Shown here: positions 7,668 through 15,916 of the stretch, piece after piece
Numbering within the stretch: the stretch's first letter is position 1
Layout of the letters: every line of letters begins with the position of its first letter
Assembly (NCBI GenBank): GCA_035476635.1
Contig: DATILI010000035.1
Span: forward strand, 15,292 to 79,291
DNA: 64,000 nucleotides
Reading direction: 5' to 3'
Source of the DNA: DATILI01 sp035476635
GTDB taxonomy: Bacteria > Pseudomonadota > Gammaproteobacteria > Burkholderiales > Burkholderiaceae_C
Notes under the pieces: generated by a model
Told to the model about the DNA's origin: nothing
Seen by the model: the letters and a program-made list of their open reading frames with translations, nothing else
Database searches by the model: none
Translations under genes and position numbers: made by a program

Positions 7668-9464
7668 TCACTCGGGCACGCCCAATGCACGCATTGCGGC
7701 CGCGCACCGCTGGCGCGTGCTGCTGGCGGCGCTACCAAAAGCCAAATAGTTCGAAACGGTCAGCATCGGCGTTTCTTGGAATAACTGCTTCAACGTTACA
7801 TGGGCATCGTCCATCAAGCCCGACTCCACTTGCGCCGTGAGCAACATTCGAAGCGTCGGCGCATGCGTTCGATTCCCTCGAAGGGAGCGCTTGGCATAGA
7901 ACATCGCCTTGGCATGGTCATGGTCAGCCAATAGCGCCGCGGCCAAAAACAGATCGAAGTAATATTTCAACGGGTCCAGAGGCGATAGCGCGCACGAGTG
8001 CTCAGCTTCGTCCACCGATTTGGCCGACGACCCCCACATGGTTGATAAAACGCTCTTGAAGAGCCACGCCATCGGCTCATTCGGGTTTGCAGCGACCGCT
8101 CTGTCAAGGCAATCATGGGCCTTGTCGAATTCGCCGGAGAGCTGGCAATAGGCGTGCCCTTGCACAGCGAGCGTCAGCGCATGGTCTGGCTCGATGTCCA
8201 GGGCTCGCTCGGTTTGCTCCAAAGCAAGGCGGGTATCCCGCGCGGGCGAATCGCTGAGTCCGCGCATGATCCGCATGACATACCACTTCGCAAGCCACGC
8301 CCGGATCGCAGCGACTTTGTTGTGCCGCTCGACCAAGGCGTCGAGGACGGCACGGCCGCGCTCGAATTCGCGTGCGCTGGACCGGTGCATCAGTGCAATT
8401 CCACCGAGCAAAAGAGAACAGCTCTCCAGTGTCGGCAACGGCTTGGACAACGCCTTCTGGACCTCTGTGTTCAGTACTGCGCTGTGCGCGGCCGCCGCAA
8501 TACGATGACAAAGCTCGCTATCGATCTGAAGCAAATCCCCCACATCGCCACTCAAGCGCTCCGCCCATGCCACCTGATTGCTGCGTGCATCGGCCAGTTC
8601 CGCGCTGATCAAAAGCTTGCCGCCGCTGGCAATGTAGCTGCCGCTGAGCACATAGGTCGCGCCAAGCTGGGTCTCGATGTCCGCGACGCTGGCCTGGCGC
8701 CCACGAAAAGCTGTGCTGGACAGCCGTGAAATCACGCGCAAGTCCGCCGTACGGCTCAACTGCCCGATCACGCCGTCCGCGATCAGCTCTCCGATCGCGA
8801 AATGTTCGGGCTCGTTGCTGCGCGCCTCGAACGGAATCACCGCAATGGTGGGCTGCAGCGTCGCCGCATATTCGCGCTGCGGCGTCACCACCGGCCGCGG
8901 CCCGGCCGGGCCGGCGCGGTAGACGCGGACCGGTTCTTCGACATGCTTGAGGTAGCACTCGCCCAGGTCTTCGAGTTCGGCGTCCAGCCCGTCGGTGAGC
9001 CCGTCACGCACGGGCGCCGTGACCACGATTTCGCCCGGACCGGCCAATGTCGCAACACGCGCCGCGAGGTTCACGCCGGCGCCATAAATGTCGATGCTGT
9101 CGACGTAGACATGGCTGTCATGGATGCCGGCACGCATCAGCATCTGCTGCTCTGGCGGCAAACCGGCGTTACCGCTATTCATCGATCGGTGCAGCTGCAG
9201 CGCTGCGCCCACGGCTTGCCGCGCGTCGTCGAACTCGACCATGATGCCGTCGCCCAGGCTCTTGACCAGGCGCCCGCCGTGCGTTGGCAGCACCCCATCC
9301 GTAGCCTGGTGCACGAACTGCCGCCAGCGCTGGATTACATCCGTCTCATTGGCCGCCATCAAGCGCACAGACTCCACCATGTCCATCACCAGAATTACCT
9401 TTTGTTTGCGGGGCAGGTCTGCCTCAAAGGTGTGCATGGTGCTGGGAGGATCTGAACTTGACAT
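7668..9464 (-). CDS. Class III adenylyl cyclase with TolB-like and TPR regions
   Basis: A 598-residue cytoplasmic protein. Residues about 20-185 are a class III nucleotide cyclase domain: metal-binding Asp28 (LVMDMVES) and Asp72 (KSLGDG), Lys68 and Asp125 for adenine contact, and Asn132/Arg136 (VNLAARV) for the transition state. It is therefore predicted to be active and to make cAMP. Residues about 203-330 resemble the TolB/FlgO-like domain (TIAVIPFEARSNEPEHFAIG). The rest contains TPR-like helices (RALDIEPDHALTLAVQGHAYC). The frame stays open further upstream, but that part overlaps the next gene and reads as its shadow, so ATG at 9464 is used; ATG at 9437 is an alternative. The PAP2-like gene follows after 43 bases. 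Confidence 0.85.
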   Translation of the reverse strand: MSSSDPPSTMHTFEADLPRKQKVILVMDMVESVRLMAANETDVIQRWRQFVHQATDGVLPTHGGRLVKSLGDGIMVEFDDARQAVGAALQLHRSMNSGNAGLPPEQQMLMRAGIHDSHVYVDSIDIYGAGVNLAARVATLAGPGEIVVTAPVRDGLTDGLDAELEDLGECYLKHVEEPVRVYRAGPAGPRPVVTPQREYAATLQPTIAVIPFEARSNEPEHFAIGELIADGVIGQLSRTADLRVISRLSSTAFRGRQASVADIETQLGATYVLSGSYIASGGKLLISAELADARSNQVAWAERLSGDVGDLLQIDSELCHRIAAAAHSAVLNTEVQKALSKPLPTLESCSLLLGGIALMHRSSAREFERGRAVLDALVERHNKVAAIRAWLAKWYVMRIMRGLSDSPARDTRLALEQTERALDIEPDHALTLAVQGHAYCQLSGEFDKAHDCLDRAVAANPNEPMAWLFKSVLSTMWGSSAKSVDEAEHSCALSPLDPLKYYFDLFLAAALLADHDHAKAMFYAKRSLRGNRTHAPTLRMLLTAQVESGLMDDAHVTLKQLFQETPMLTVSNYLAFGSAASSTRQRCAAAMRALGVPE

Positions 9465-9553
9465 CCACAATTTTGATGACGAAAGTTGCAGTTTGTCACC
9501 AAATCCGAAATGGCGTGGCGTGGCTGCGCATCGCCCCGCCGCGCGCGGGCGGC

Positions 9554-10432
9554 TCAGTCGCGCTGGCGCAACAGTTTGAAAATAGCCGCATCGTCCTGCT
9601 CCGCAAAACCCGCCGCACCAGCCTTGGCAAACACATCGCGGGCCATCGCACCCAATGGGCCGCTGAAGCCTGCAGCATGCGCAGCCTCCACCGCCAGGCG
9701 CGTGTCTTTTTGCAGCAAAGTCACATGGGCGCGCGGCGCATAGTCGTCCGCGATGGCGCGGCGCATGCGGTCCCCGCCGATCCAGCTCTGGCCGCTGGAC
9801 TGCTCGATCACATCGAGCGTGGACCCTAAGTCCAGCCCCATGCGCTCGGCCAGGGCCAGCACTTCGGCGGCGCCGACCAGATTGATGCCGGCGAGCAGGT
9901 TGTTGACCAGCTTCGTGCGGGCGCCATCGCCTGGCCGCGCGCTGATGCGAAACACCTTGCTCGACAGCGCTGCCAGCAGTTCGCCGTGCTGTGCCAGCAC
10001 CGCATCCTGGCCGGCCACCATCAGGCTCATCGATCCGTCTCGCGCCCGTGCCGGGCCGCCGGACATCGGTGCGTCGATGGTGCCGACGCCAAGCGCATCC
10101 AACCGCTGCGCGAACGACTCCACGTCGTGCGGCGCAATCGTCGGACACAGCATCACGGCCCGTCCCGGTTGCAGCGCAAGCGCCGCACCTTGCGGGCCGA
10201 ACAGCACTTCCTGCGTCTGGGCCGCGTCCACCACGCAGACGATGGTCACAACGGATGGGGCGGCCAAGAGCGCGGGGCTGGAATGGACCGTGGCGCCCAA
10301 AGCCTCCAGCTCCCGGGTTTTTTGCGCATCGATATCGCAAACCTGCACCGGCCAGCCCTGCGCCAGCAAATTGCCAGCCATCGCGCCGCCCATGTTGCCC
10401 ACGCCAATAATGCCTACGGGGTATGTTTTCAT
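9554..10432 (-). CDS. NAD(P)-dependent 3-hydroxyisobutyrate dehydrogenase-family oxidoreductase
   Basis: A 292-residue beta-hydroxyacid dehydrogenase. The N-terminal Rossmann motif GVGNMGGAMAGNLL (residues about 10-23), the substrate loop DAPMSGGPARA and the catalytic Lys in GARTKLVNNLLAG are all present. The family includes 3-hydroxyisobutyrate dehydrogenase, tartronate semialdehyde reductase and related enzymes. The substrate is not set by sequence, so no gene symbol is given. Its ATG overlaps the rodA stop by 4 bases (ATGA), which suggests translational coupling although the functions seem unrelated. Confidence 0.88.
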   Translation of the reverse strand: MKTYPVGIIGVGNMGGAMAGNLLAQGWPVQVCDIDAQKTRELEALGATVHSSPALLAAPSVVTIVCVVDAAQTQEVLFGPQGAALALQPGRAVMLCPTIAPHDVESFAQRLDALGVGTIDAPMSGGPARARDGSMSLMVAGQDAVLAQHGELLAALSSKVFRISARPGDGARTKLVNNLLAGINLVGAAEVLALAERMGLDLGSTLDVIEQSSGQSWIGGDRMRRAIADDYAPRAHVTLLQKDTRLAVEAAHAAGFSGPLGAMARDVFAKAGAAGFAEQDDAAIFKLLRQRD

Positions 10433-11583
10433 GTTTGCATCAGCCGCTTGGACTTGGCGATCGACATCAAGATGCCCAGGCCCATGCCCAGGGTAACCAT
10501 GGCCGTGCCGCCGTAACTGATGAACGGCAGCGGCACGCCCACCACCGGCAGGATGCCGCTGACCATGCCCATGTTGACGAACGCATAGGTGAAGAAAATC
10601 ACGGTGATGCTGCCGGCCAGCAAGCGCGCAAACAGCGTCGGTGCGTCCATTGCAATGGCCAGGCCGCGCAGCACCAGGAAGATGAAGCCGACGATCAGAA
10701 GCAGGTTGCCGAGCAGGCCGAACTCTTCGGAGAAAGCCGCGAAGATGAAATCAGTGGTGCGCTCCGGAATGAATTCCAGGTGGGTTTGCGTGCCCTGCAT
10801 GAAGCCCTTGCCCAGGACGCCGCCCGAGCCGATCGCGATCATGCCCTGGATGATGTGAAAGCCCTTGCCCAGCGGGTCCTTGCTCGGGTCCAGCAGGGTG
10901 CAGATGCGCTGCTGCTGGTAGTCATGCAGCACCGGCCAGCGCACGCCATCGGCGCAGAGTTGCGATTCGAACAGCACCAGCAGGACGGCGCCGGTCAGCC
11001 CCAGCAGCACCGGCGGCACGATCAGCTTCCAGCTCAGGCCGGCGAAAAAGATCACCGCCAGGCCGGCCACCATGACCAGGACCGCCGTACCCAGGTCGGG
11101 CTGCTTGACGATCAAGCCCACGGGAATGGCCAGCAGAACACATGCCACGATGTAGTCCAGCGGTCGCAATTGCCCTTCGCGCTTCTGGAACCACCAGGCC
11201 AGCATCAGCGGCATGGCGATCTTGAGGATCTCGCTGGGCTGGATGGTGATGCCGAGGTTGATCCAGCGCCGCGCGCCCTTCTTGGTGATGCCGAAGATGG
11301 CCACCGCGATCAGGAGCGCCACGCCCACCGTATACATGGGTACGGCAAATGCCATCAACCGTTGCGGTGGAACCTGGGCCACCACGAAGAGGATGGTGAC
11401 GGCGATCAGCATGTTGCGGCCATGGTCCGCAAAGCGTGTGCCATGGTCGTAGCCCGAGGAATACATCGTCAGCAAGCCCGCGCAAGCCAGCAGCAACACG
11501 GCGACGGCCAACGGGCCGTCGAAGCCCCGGAACAGGGGAAGAATGCGCTGCAGCAGCGAAGGTTTCTCGAAAACAACGGCCAT
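10429..11583 (-). CDS. rodA: Rod shape-determining SEDS glycosyltransferase RodA
   Basis: A 384-residue polytopic inner-membrane protein. RodA is the lipid II polymerase of the elongation machinery and works with PBP2. Family motifs include GARRWINLGITIQPSEILKIAMPL, KQPDLGTAVLV and SYGGTAMVTLGMGLGILMS near the C-terminus. It is clearly a SEDS protein. Assignment to RodA rather than FtsW rests on the length and on the second SEDS gene in the dcw cluster, which is the FtsW. mreBCD and PBP2 genes would be expected beyond the window or elsewhere; upstream on this strand is the kinase-HDOD gene. Confidence 0.93.
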   Translation of the reverse strand: MAVVFEKPSLLQRILPLFRGFDGPLAVAVLLLACAGLLTMYSSGYDHGTRFADHGRNMLIAVTILFVVAQVPPQRLMAFAVPMYTVGVALLIAVAIFGITKKGARRWINLGITIQPSEILKIAMPLMLAWWFQKREGQLRPLDYIVACVLLAIPVGLIVKQPDLGTAVLVMVAGLAVIFFAGLSWKLIVPPVLLGLTGAVLLVLFESQLCADGVRWPVLHDYQQQRICTLLDPSKDPLGKGFHIIQGMIAIGSGGVLGKGFMQGTQTHLEFIPERTTDFIFAAFSEEFGLLGNLLLIVGFIFLVLRGLAIAMDAPTLFARLLAGSITVIFFTYAFVNMGMVSGILPVVGVPLPFISYGGTAMVTLGMGLGILMSIAKSKRLMQT

Positions 11584-11618
11584 GGCGCGATTATCCCCGC
11601 CAGCAGGGGCCAGGTTTC

Positions 11619-11696
11619 GCCGCCGGGCCGCCCCAAGGCGAAACGCGGCCCCCTTGGGGGGCAGGGAGCTACACGCAGTGAGCGACCGTGGGGGCC
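11619..11696. repeat. Palindromic repeat element, intergenic copy
   Basis: About 78 bases between rodA and the kinase-HDOD gene. Its reverse complement aligns along most of its length with the two in-frame copies in murD: GGCCCCCACG, then CACTGCGTGTA, then CTGCCCCCCAAGGGGGC, then CGGCCCGGCGG. The C6/G5 core forms a GC hairpin, and as a transcript it could act as a terminator or RNA stabiliser. The boundaries are estimates from the alignment by eye. Confidence 0.75.
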
Positions 11697-11699
11697 AAT

Positions 11700-14150
11700 C
11701 TACCCGGCTTGGCGGAACGCCATCACGGCCTGGTTGCGCAGGGTGCGCAGCAGGGCCAGCTCCTTTTCATCCAGCACGATGCCGTTGGGCACCGACTGGT
11801 CGGCGTAGATCAGCGCGAACGGCGCCCCTTTGAGCTGCAGCGGCAGCAGCAGGAAGGCCGGCGCGTTCAGCGACTGGCGGTACCACTGCGGCAGCCGCGT
11901 TGCCATGCGGGCCTCGGTGGCATCGCTGATCAGCGTGTCGGCGCCGCGGGTGCACACCGCGGCAAACAAGTCGCCCTCGGCTTTCAGCGGCACCTTGATG
12001 GCGCGCACCGCCTCCTGGTTGCCCTCGCCCAGGCCGAAGCGGCCGGTGATGGTTTCGGTCTTCGGGTCGCGCAGGCAGAACACGATCCTGCGAAAGCTCA
12101 AGGCGCGGAACATGGTCTCCAGGATCATGCGCAGCACGTCGTTGAGCTTGAACTGCTCGACCATGGCATTGGTGATGTCCTGCACGCCAGCGGCCAGCAT
12201 CTCGGTGATCTGCGCCTTGCTCCGCTCGGCGGCGGCGCTGGCAGGAGCGCCAGCGGCGGGCGCTGAAGCGCGCAGTGCATGCGTCTGCAACGCATCCTCC
12301 GGCCCGGGCGCGGCCTTCGGGTCGGGCTGCTGCAGCAGGCGCCCGGCAGCAGAACCGGGTTGCACGCGGATGTCCATCACCTGCGCCAGCTGCACCAGCT
12401 TGCTGCGCGCCTTGGCAATGGCTTGCTCGATCTCGGCGGTGTTGCGCCCCAAAACGCGCGCATAGCGTGCAACCACCTCGCGCAGGCGCGCCGGCGCGGC
12501 CGCGGGATCGCTGCGCAACAGCGTGTCGGAGATTTCGTTGGCTGCCAGTGCGGTCCAGCGCAGGCGCTCCGGCCCGGCCTCCGCGGCCTTGGCCAGAACC
12601 GGCCCGGTGGGCTTGCGCATGCAGCGCTGCAGGCTGTCGGGCAGGCTCCAGGCCTTGGCCACACCGGCCCCCAGATCCTCCAGGGGCAGGCCCAACACCT
12701 GGATCGCGGCAGCCTCTTCACCGCCCTTGTGGTCAGCCGAAGCGAGCAGGCCGCGTATCTGGCGCGCCTCCTCCGGAAAATAGAACTCGGTCAAGAGCCG
12801 CCCCAGGTTCTGGAACATGGCGCCGATGAACGCTTCCTCGCCTTCGCGCGTGGCCATGGCGAGCTCGCTGGCCACCGAGCCCGCCATCAGCGCGCGCAGG
12901 AACTCCTCCTTGAGCTGGCCGACATGCGCCTTGTCCTGCATATGCTCCAGCAGAACCAGGCTCAGCGCCATGTTGCGCACCGCGTTGAAACCGACCAGGC
13001 TGACGGCGCGCGACACCGTGCTGATGGTGCCGCCGCCCGCGTGCGCGAAGTTCACGCTGTTGACCATGCGCAAGAGCTTGTTGGTCAGCGCCACGTCCTT
13101 CAGGATCTCATTGGTGAGGTCGCTCACGCTTTCGGTGTCGGAACTGGCCACGCTCTGGATGCGCACCACCGAGTCCGACAAGGTCGGAAAGTCGCTCTTG
13201 TGGCGCATGCGCCGCAACAGAAAATCCAGCGTGCCGTTCTGCGCGGCGGCCGCCTCCGCCGCGGCCGCGGACCTAGGTGCTGCCCAGGCCTGCAGCGCGT
13301 CGCGCATGGCCTGGGCGCTTGTATAGCGCCGCGCCGGGTCGCGCGCCAGCGCACGCAACACGATGGCGCGCAAGGCATCGTCGACCTGGGGGTCCAGGTC
13401 TGCGGGAAGGGCCAGGTCTTCCTGGGCAATCCGGTAGATGGCGCGCATGGAGTCCTGCTCGGCCACCAGCGGTTTGCCGGACAGCATTTCGGCCAGGACC
13501 AGGCCGGCTGCAAAAACATCCATGGCCGGCGCCGGCGCGGCGCCTTGAGCCGCCTCTGGGGCAAGGTACGCGGGAGTTCCGCTCACCGCTGCACCGCTGC
13601 CGGGTGAGACCTGGCCGTGTGCGCGGGCGGCCATGCCGAAATCCATGACGCGCGCGCGGCGGTTTTCTTCGACCAGCACATTGGAAGGCTTCAAATCGCG
13701 GTGGATCACGCCGGCCGCATGCGCGGCCTCCAGGGCGCCCAGCACATCGAGCATCAGGATCACGGCATCCCGGGGCGGCAAGGCGCCGCGCTGGCGCAGG
13801 TATTCGGCAAGCGAGATTCCCGCGACGTACTCGAATACCAGGTAAGGCTGCTGCTCGTGCACGTCGGCCTCGAACACCGGCACGATGCGCGGATGCGCCA
13901 GGCGGCTGACGCTGCGCGCCTCCTGCAGCCACTCGCTGAGCATCTGCGCGCCATCGGCTGCGAAGGGCCGCATGACCTTGATCGCCACCTCGCGCTCCAG
14001 CCGAGGATCGAACCCCAGCCAGACCGTCGCTTGCGCACCTTTGCCGAGTATTTTCCGGAGTTCGAAACGGCCAAGCGTGCCCGGCAATTGCGCCGCTGTG
14101 GCGCCGGAAGCCAGGCGTTTGATGGTGGAAAGTGGGGTGAAATCTGGCAT
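11700..14150 (-). CDS. Ser/Thr protein kinase - HDOD - GAF fusion protein
   Basis: An 816-residue cytoplasmic signalling protein. Residues about 28-290 are a Hanks-type kinase with Gly-rich loop (GKGAQATVWLG), Lys58 (VAIKV), HRD150-152 (VIHRDLKPSN) and DFG170-172, so catalysis is expected. Residues about 305-510 are an HDOD domain (LRMVNSVNFAHAGGG, VGFNAVRNMALSLVLLEHM). Residues about 650-810 resemble GAF (VQDITNAMVEQFKLNDVLRM). HDOD lacks the HD phosphohydrolase residues and is thought to be a scaffold. The domain order is recognisable in several betaproteobacteria as I recall it, but the target is unknown. The stand-alone HDOD gene upstream is a close paralogue. Confidence 0.85.
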   Translation of the reverse strand: MPDFTPLSTIKRLASGATAAQLPGTLGRFELRKILGKGAQATVWLGFDPRLEREVAIKVMRPFAADGAQMLSEWLQEARSVSRLAHPRIVPVFEADVHEQQPYLVFEYVAGISLAEYLRQRGALPPRDAVILMLDVLGALEAAHAAGVIHRDLKPSNVLVEENRRARVMDFGMAARAHGQVSPGSGAAVSGTPAYLAPEAAQGAAPAPAMDVFAAGLVLAEMLSGKPLVAEQDSMRAIYRIAQEDLALPADLDPQVDDALRAIVLRALARDPARRYTSAQAMRDALQAWAAPRSAAAAEAAAAQNGTLDFLLRRMRHKSDFPTLSDSVVRIQSVASSDTESVSDLTNEILKDVALTNKLLRMVNSVNFAHAGGGTISTVSRAVSLVGFNAVRNMALSLVLLEHMQDKAHVGQLKEEFLRALMAGSVASELAMATREGEEAFIGAMFQNLGRLLTEFYFPEEARQIRGLLASADHKGGEEAAAIQVLGLPLEDLGAGVAKAWSLPDSLQRCMRKPTGPVLAKAAEAGPERLRWTALAANEISDTLLRSDPAAAPARLREVVARYARVLGRNTAEIEQAIAKARSKLVQLAQVMDIRVQPGSAAGRLLQQPDPKAAPGPEDALQTHALRASAPAAGAPASAAAERSKAQITEMLAAGVQDITNAMVEQFKLNDVLRMILETMFRALSFRRIVFCLRDPKTETITGRFGLGEGNQEAVRAIKVPLKAEGDLFAAVCTRGADTLISDATEARMATRLPQWYRQSLNAPAFLLLPLQLKGAPFALIYADQSVPNGIVLDEKELALLRTLRNQAVMAFRQAG

Positions 14151-14260
14151 GGAAACTGACGTGCGCTCTCAAAACAACTGCGTCCGCTTTGGCGGATCTG
14201 GAGGCCCCCGACCCCTTGAATGTAACCAAACTGTCACCGCGCCGTAAGCCCGAAAAGGAC

Positions 14261-15250
14261 CTATTTCATCGTCAAGTCCAACCGCAAGGCCTGGGCCAGG
14301 GTCTTGAGCTTTTGCCGCGCCTTCAGGATCGCTGCCTCGACGCCCTTGGGCGTGAGTGTCAGCGTGCGCGCATAGCGCTCGGCCAGCCTGGCCAGCCGCG
14401 GCGCCTGCTGCGCCGGCTCGGCGGTCAGCAGGACGTCGGCAATCTCGCTGGCCGCCAGGGTGGTCCAGCGCAGGCGCTCAAGGGGTTGGTCCGGCGGCTT
14501 GGGTGGCGGCACGCCCGAAGGCTTGCGCATGCAGCGCAACAAGGTCTCGGGCATGCCCCAGAGCTTGGCCACGTTGATCCCCAGGTTCTCGTAGCTCACG
14601 CCCAGGGTCTTGGCCGATGCGCCATCCTCGCCGCTTGCGTACTGGCCAGCGACCACGAGCCGGCGCACCTCCGCCGCCTCACCGGGGAAATAGAAGCCCG
14701 CGAGCATGCGCCCCAGGTTCTGGAACATGGCACCGACAAAGGCATCTTCCACATCGTGCGGCACCGCGCACAACTCCCCGGCCAGCGAGCCTGCGAGCAT
14801 GGCGTGCAGGAAATCCTGCTTGAGTTGCCCGGTGTTGACCTTGTCCTTCATGTGCTCCATCAGCACCACGCTCAGTGCCATGTTGCGCACGGCGTTGAAG
14901 CCCACCAGGATCACGGCGCGCGACACTGAGCTGACGCCGCTGCGCCCTGGGTGGGCAAAGTGCACGCTGTTGACCAGGCGCAGAAGCTTCTGGGTCAGCG
15001 CCACGTCGCGCAGAATCTGGTCGGCCAGATCAGCGACGCTGCCCTTCTCCGAGCTGGTGATCTCCACAATGCGGCTGACCGAGTCGGAAAGCGCCGGGAA
15101 ATCGCCCTTGGCCTGCATCCGGCCCAGAAGGACATCGAACGCGGCATCGCCGGTTACGCCGGGGGGCAGGTCGGCGGCCGGGCTCGGGGCTGTGGGAGAT
15201 GCAGAATCAGGCATACGGAAATTGACGACTTTATTGTTTGGACGCCCCAT
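14261..15250 (-). CDS. HDOD domain protein, paralogue of the kinase-fused HDOD
   Basis: About 329 residues, mostly one HDOD domain (residues about 40-240: LSDSVSRIVEITSSEKGSV, LRLVNSVHFAHPGRSG, ILVGFNAVRNMALSVVLMEH). These stretches match the HDOD part of the neighbouring kinase fusion almost position by position, which indicates duplication. There is no output domain. The start at 15250 (MGRPNNKVV) follows AAAGGGCGG; alternatives are 15292 (MAQEDE), whose start would overlap the divergent esterase start, and 15214 (MPDSAS). A 110-base gap separates it from the fusion gene downstream, with only a 5-bp hairpin (TCCGC/GCGGA) in it. Confidence 0.8.
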   Translation of the reverse strand: MGRPNNKVVNFRMPDSASPTAPSPAADLPPGVTGDAAFDVLLGRMQAKGDFPALSDSVSRIVEITSSEKGSVADLADQILRDVALTQKLLRLVNSVHFAHPGRSGVSSVSRAVILVGFNAVRNMALSVVLMEHMKDKVNTGQLKQDFLHAMLAGSLAGELCAVPHDVEDAFVGAMFQNLGRMLAGFYFPGEAAEVRRLVVAGQYASGEDGASAKTLGVSYENLGINVAKLWGMPETLLRCMRKPSGVPPPKPPDQPLERLRWTTLAASEIADVLLTAEPAQQAPRLARLAERYARTLTLTPKGVEAAILKARQKLKTLAQALRLDLTMK

Positions 15251-15290
15251 TTTCACCGCCCTTTCGCCTTCGCTTTCATCTTCTTGCGCC

Positions 15291-15878
15291 ATGGCCACCA
15301 CCCACTTGCTGTACCTGCACGGTTTTCGCTCTTCGCCCCAGTCGACCAAGGCGCGCCAGGTCGCGGCGCGGGTCCAGGCACAGCATCCACACGTGACCTG
15401 GTGGTGCCCGCAGCTGCCGCCCTCGCCGCGCGAGGCCATGCAAATGGTGGCCGAGGGCATTGCCACGTGGCCGCGCGAGCGCATGGCCGTCATCGGCTCT
15501 TCGCTCGGCGGCTTCTACGCCACCTGGGTGGCCGAGCAAACCGGCTGCCCGGCCGTGCTGCTGAATCCGGCCGTGCACCCGGCGCGCGACCTGCGCAAGT
15601 ACATCGGCGAGCAAACCACGTGGCACGACCCAGCGGAGCATTTCTACTTCAAGGCTGAGTACGTGGATGAGCTGGTGGCGCTGCAGGCCCAAGCGCCGGC
15701 CGACAACAACCACATCTTGGCCATCATCGCGAAAGGGGACGAAGTGCTCGACTGGCGCGAAATGGCCGGCCGCTACCCCGGCGCCCGCATCAAGCTGCTG
15801 GAGCACGGCGACCATGCCCTGAGCGATTTCGACGAGCACATCGACGAGTTGTTCGCGTTTCTGTCCTTGCGGGGCTGA
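15291..15878 (+). CDS. YqiA/YcfP-family alpha/beta-fold esterase
   Basis: A 195-residue small hydrolase. It has the family N-terminus (LLYLHGFRSSPQSTKA), the nucleophile elbow GSSLGGFYA with Ser near residue 70, an acid-bearing segment (AKGDEVLDW) and the terminal His in HGDHALSDF. The length matches YqiA, a cytoplasmic acyl-CoA/short-chain esterase family; the true substrate is unknown. The frame extends far upstream, but that part is antisense to the HDOD gene, so the ATG at 15291 is taken. The exoribonuclease gene follows after 38 bases on the same strand. Confidence 0.87.
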   Translation: MATTHLLYLHGFRSSPQSTKARQVAARVQAQHPHVTWWCPQLPPSPREAMQMVAEGIATWPRERMAVIGSSLGGFYATWVAEQTGCPAVLLNPAVHPARDLRKYIGEQTTWHDPAEHFYFKAEYVDELVALQAQAPADNNHILAIIAKGDEVLDWREMAGRYPGARIKLLEHGDHALSDFDEHIDELFAFLSLRG

Positions 15879-15916
15879 GAAGCCCGCCCCTCGGGCCCCA
15901 TGGGACAATCGCGCCC

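Noticed and set aside
9465..10340. N-terminal extension of the cyclase frame to 10340
   Set aside because: It overlaps the well-supported dehydrogenase gene on the same strand in another frame and reads as Arg/Gly-rich nonsense, with no domain. The cyclase domain begins right after 9464.
10423..11808. Long plus-strand frame antisense to rodA
   Set aside because: Very His/Gln/Asp-rich translation, a typical mirror of membrane-protein codons; rodA is certain.
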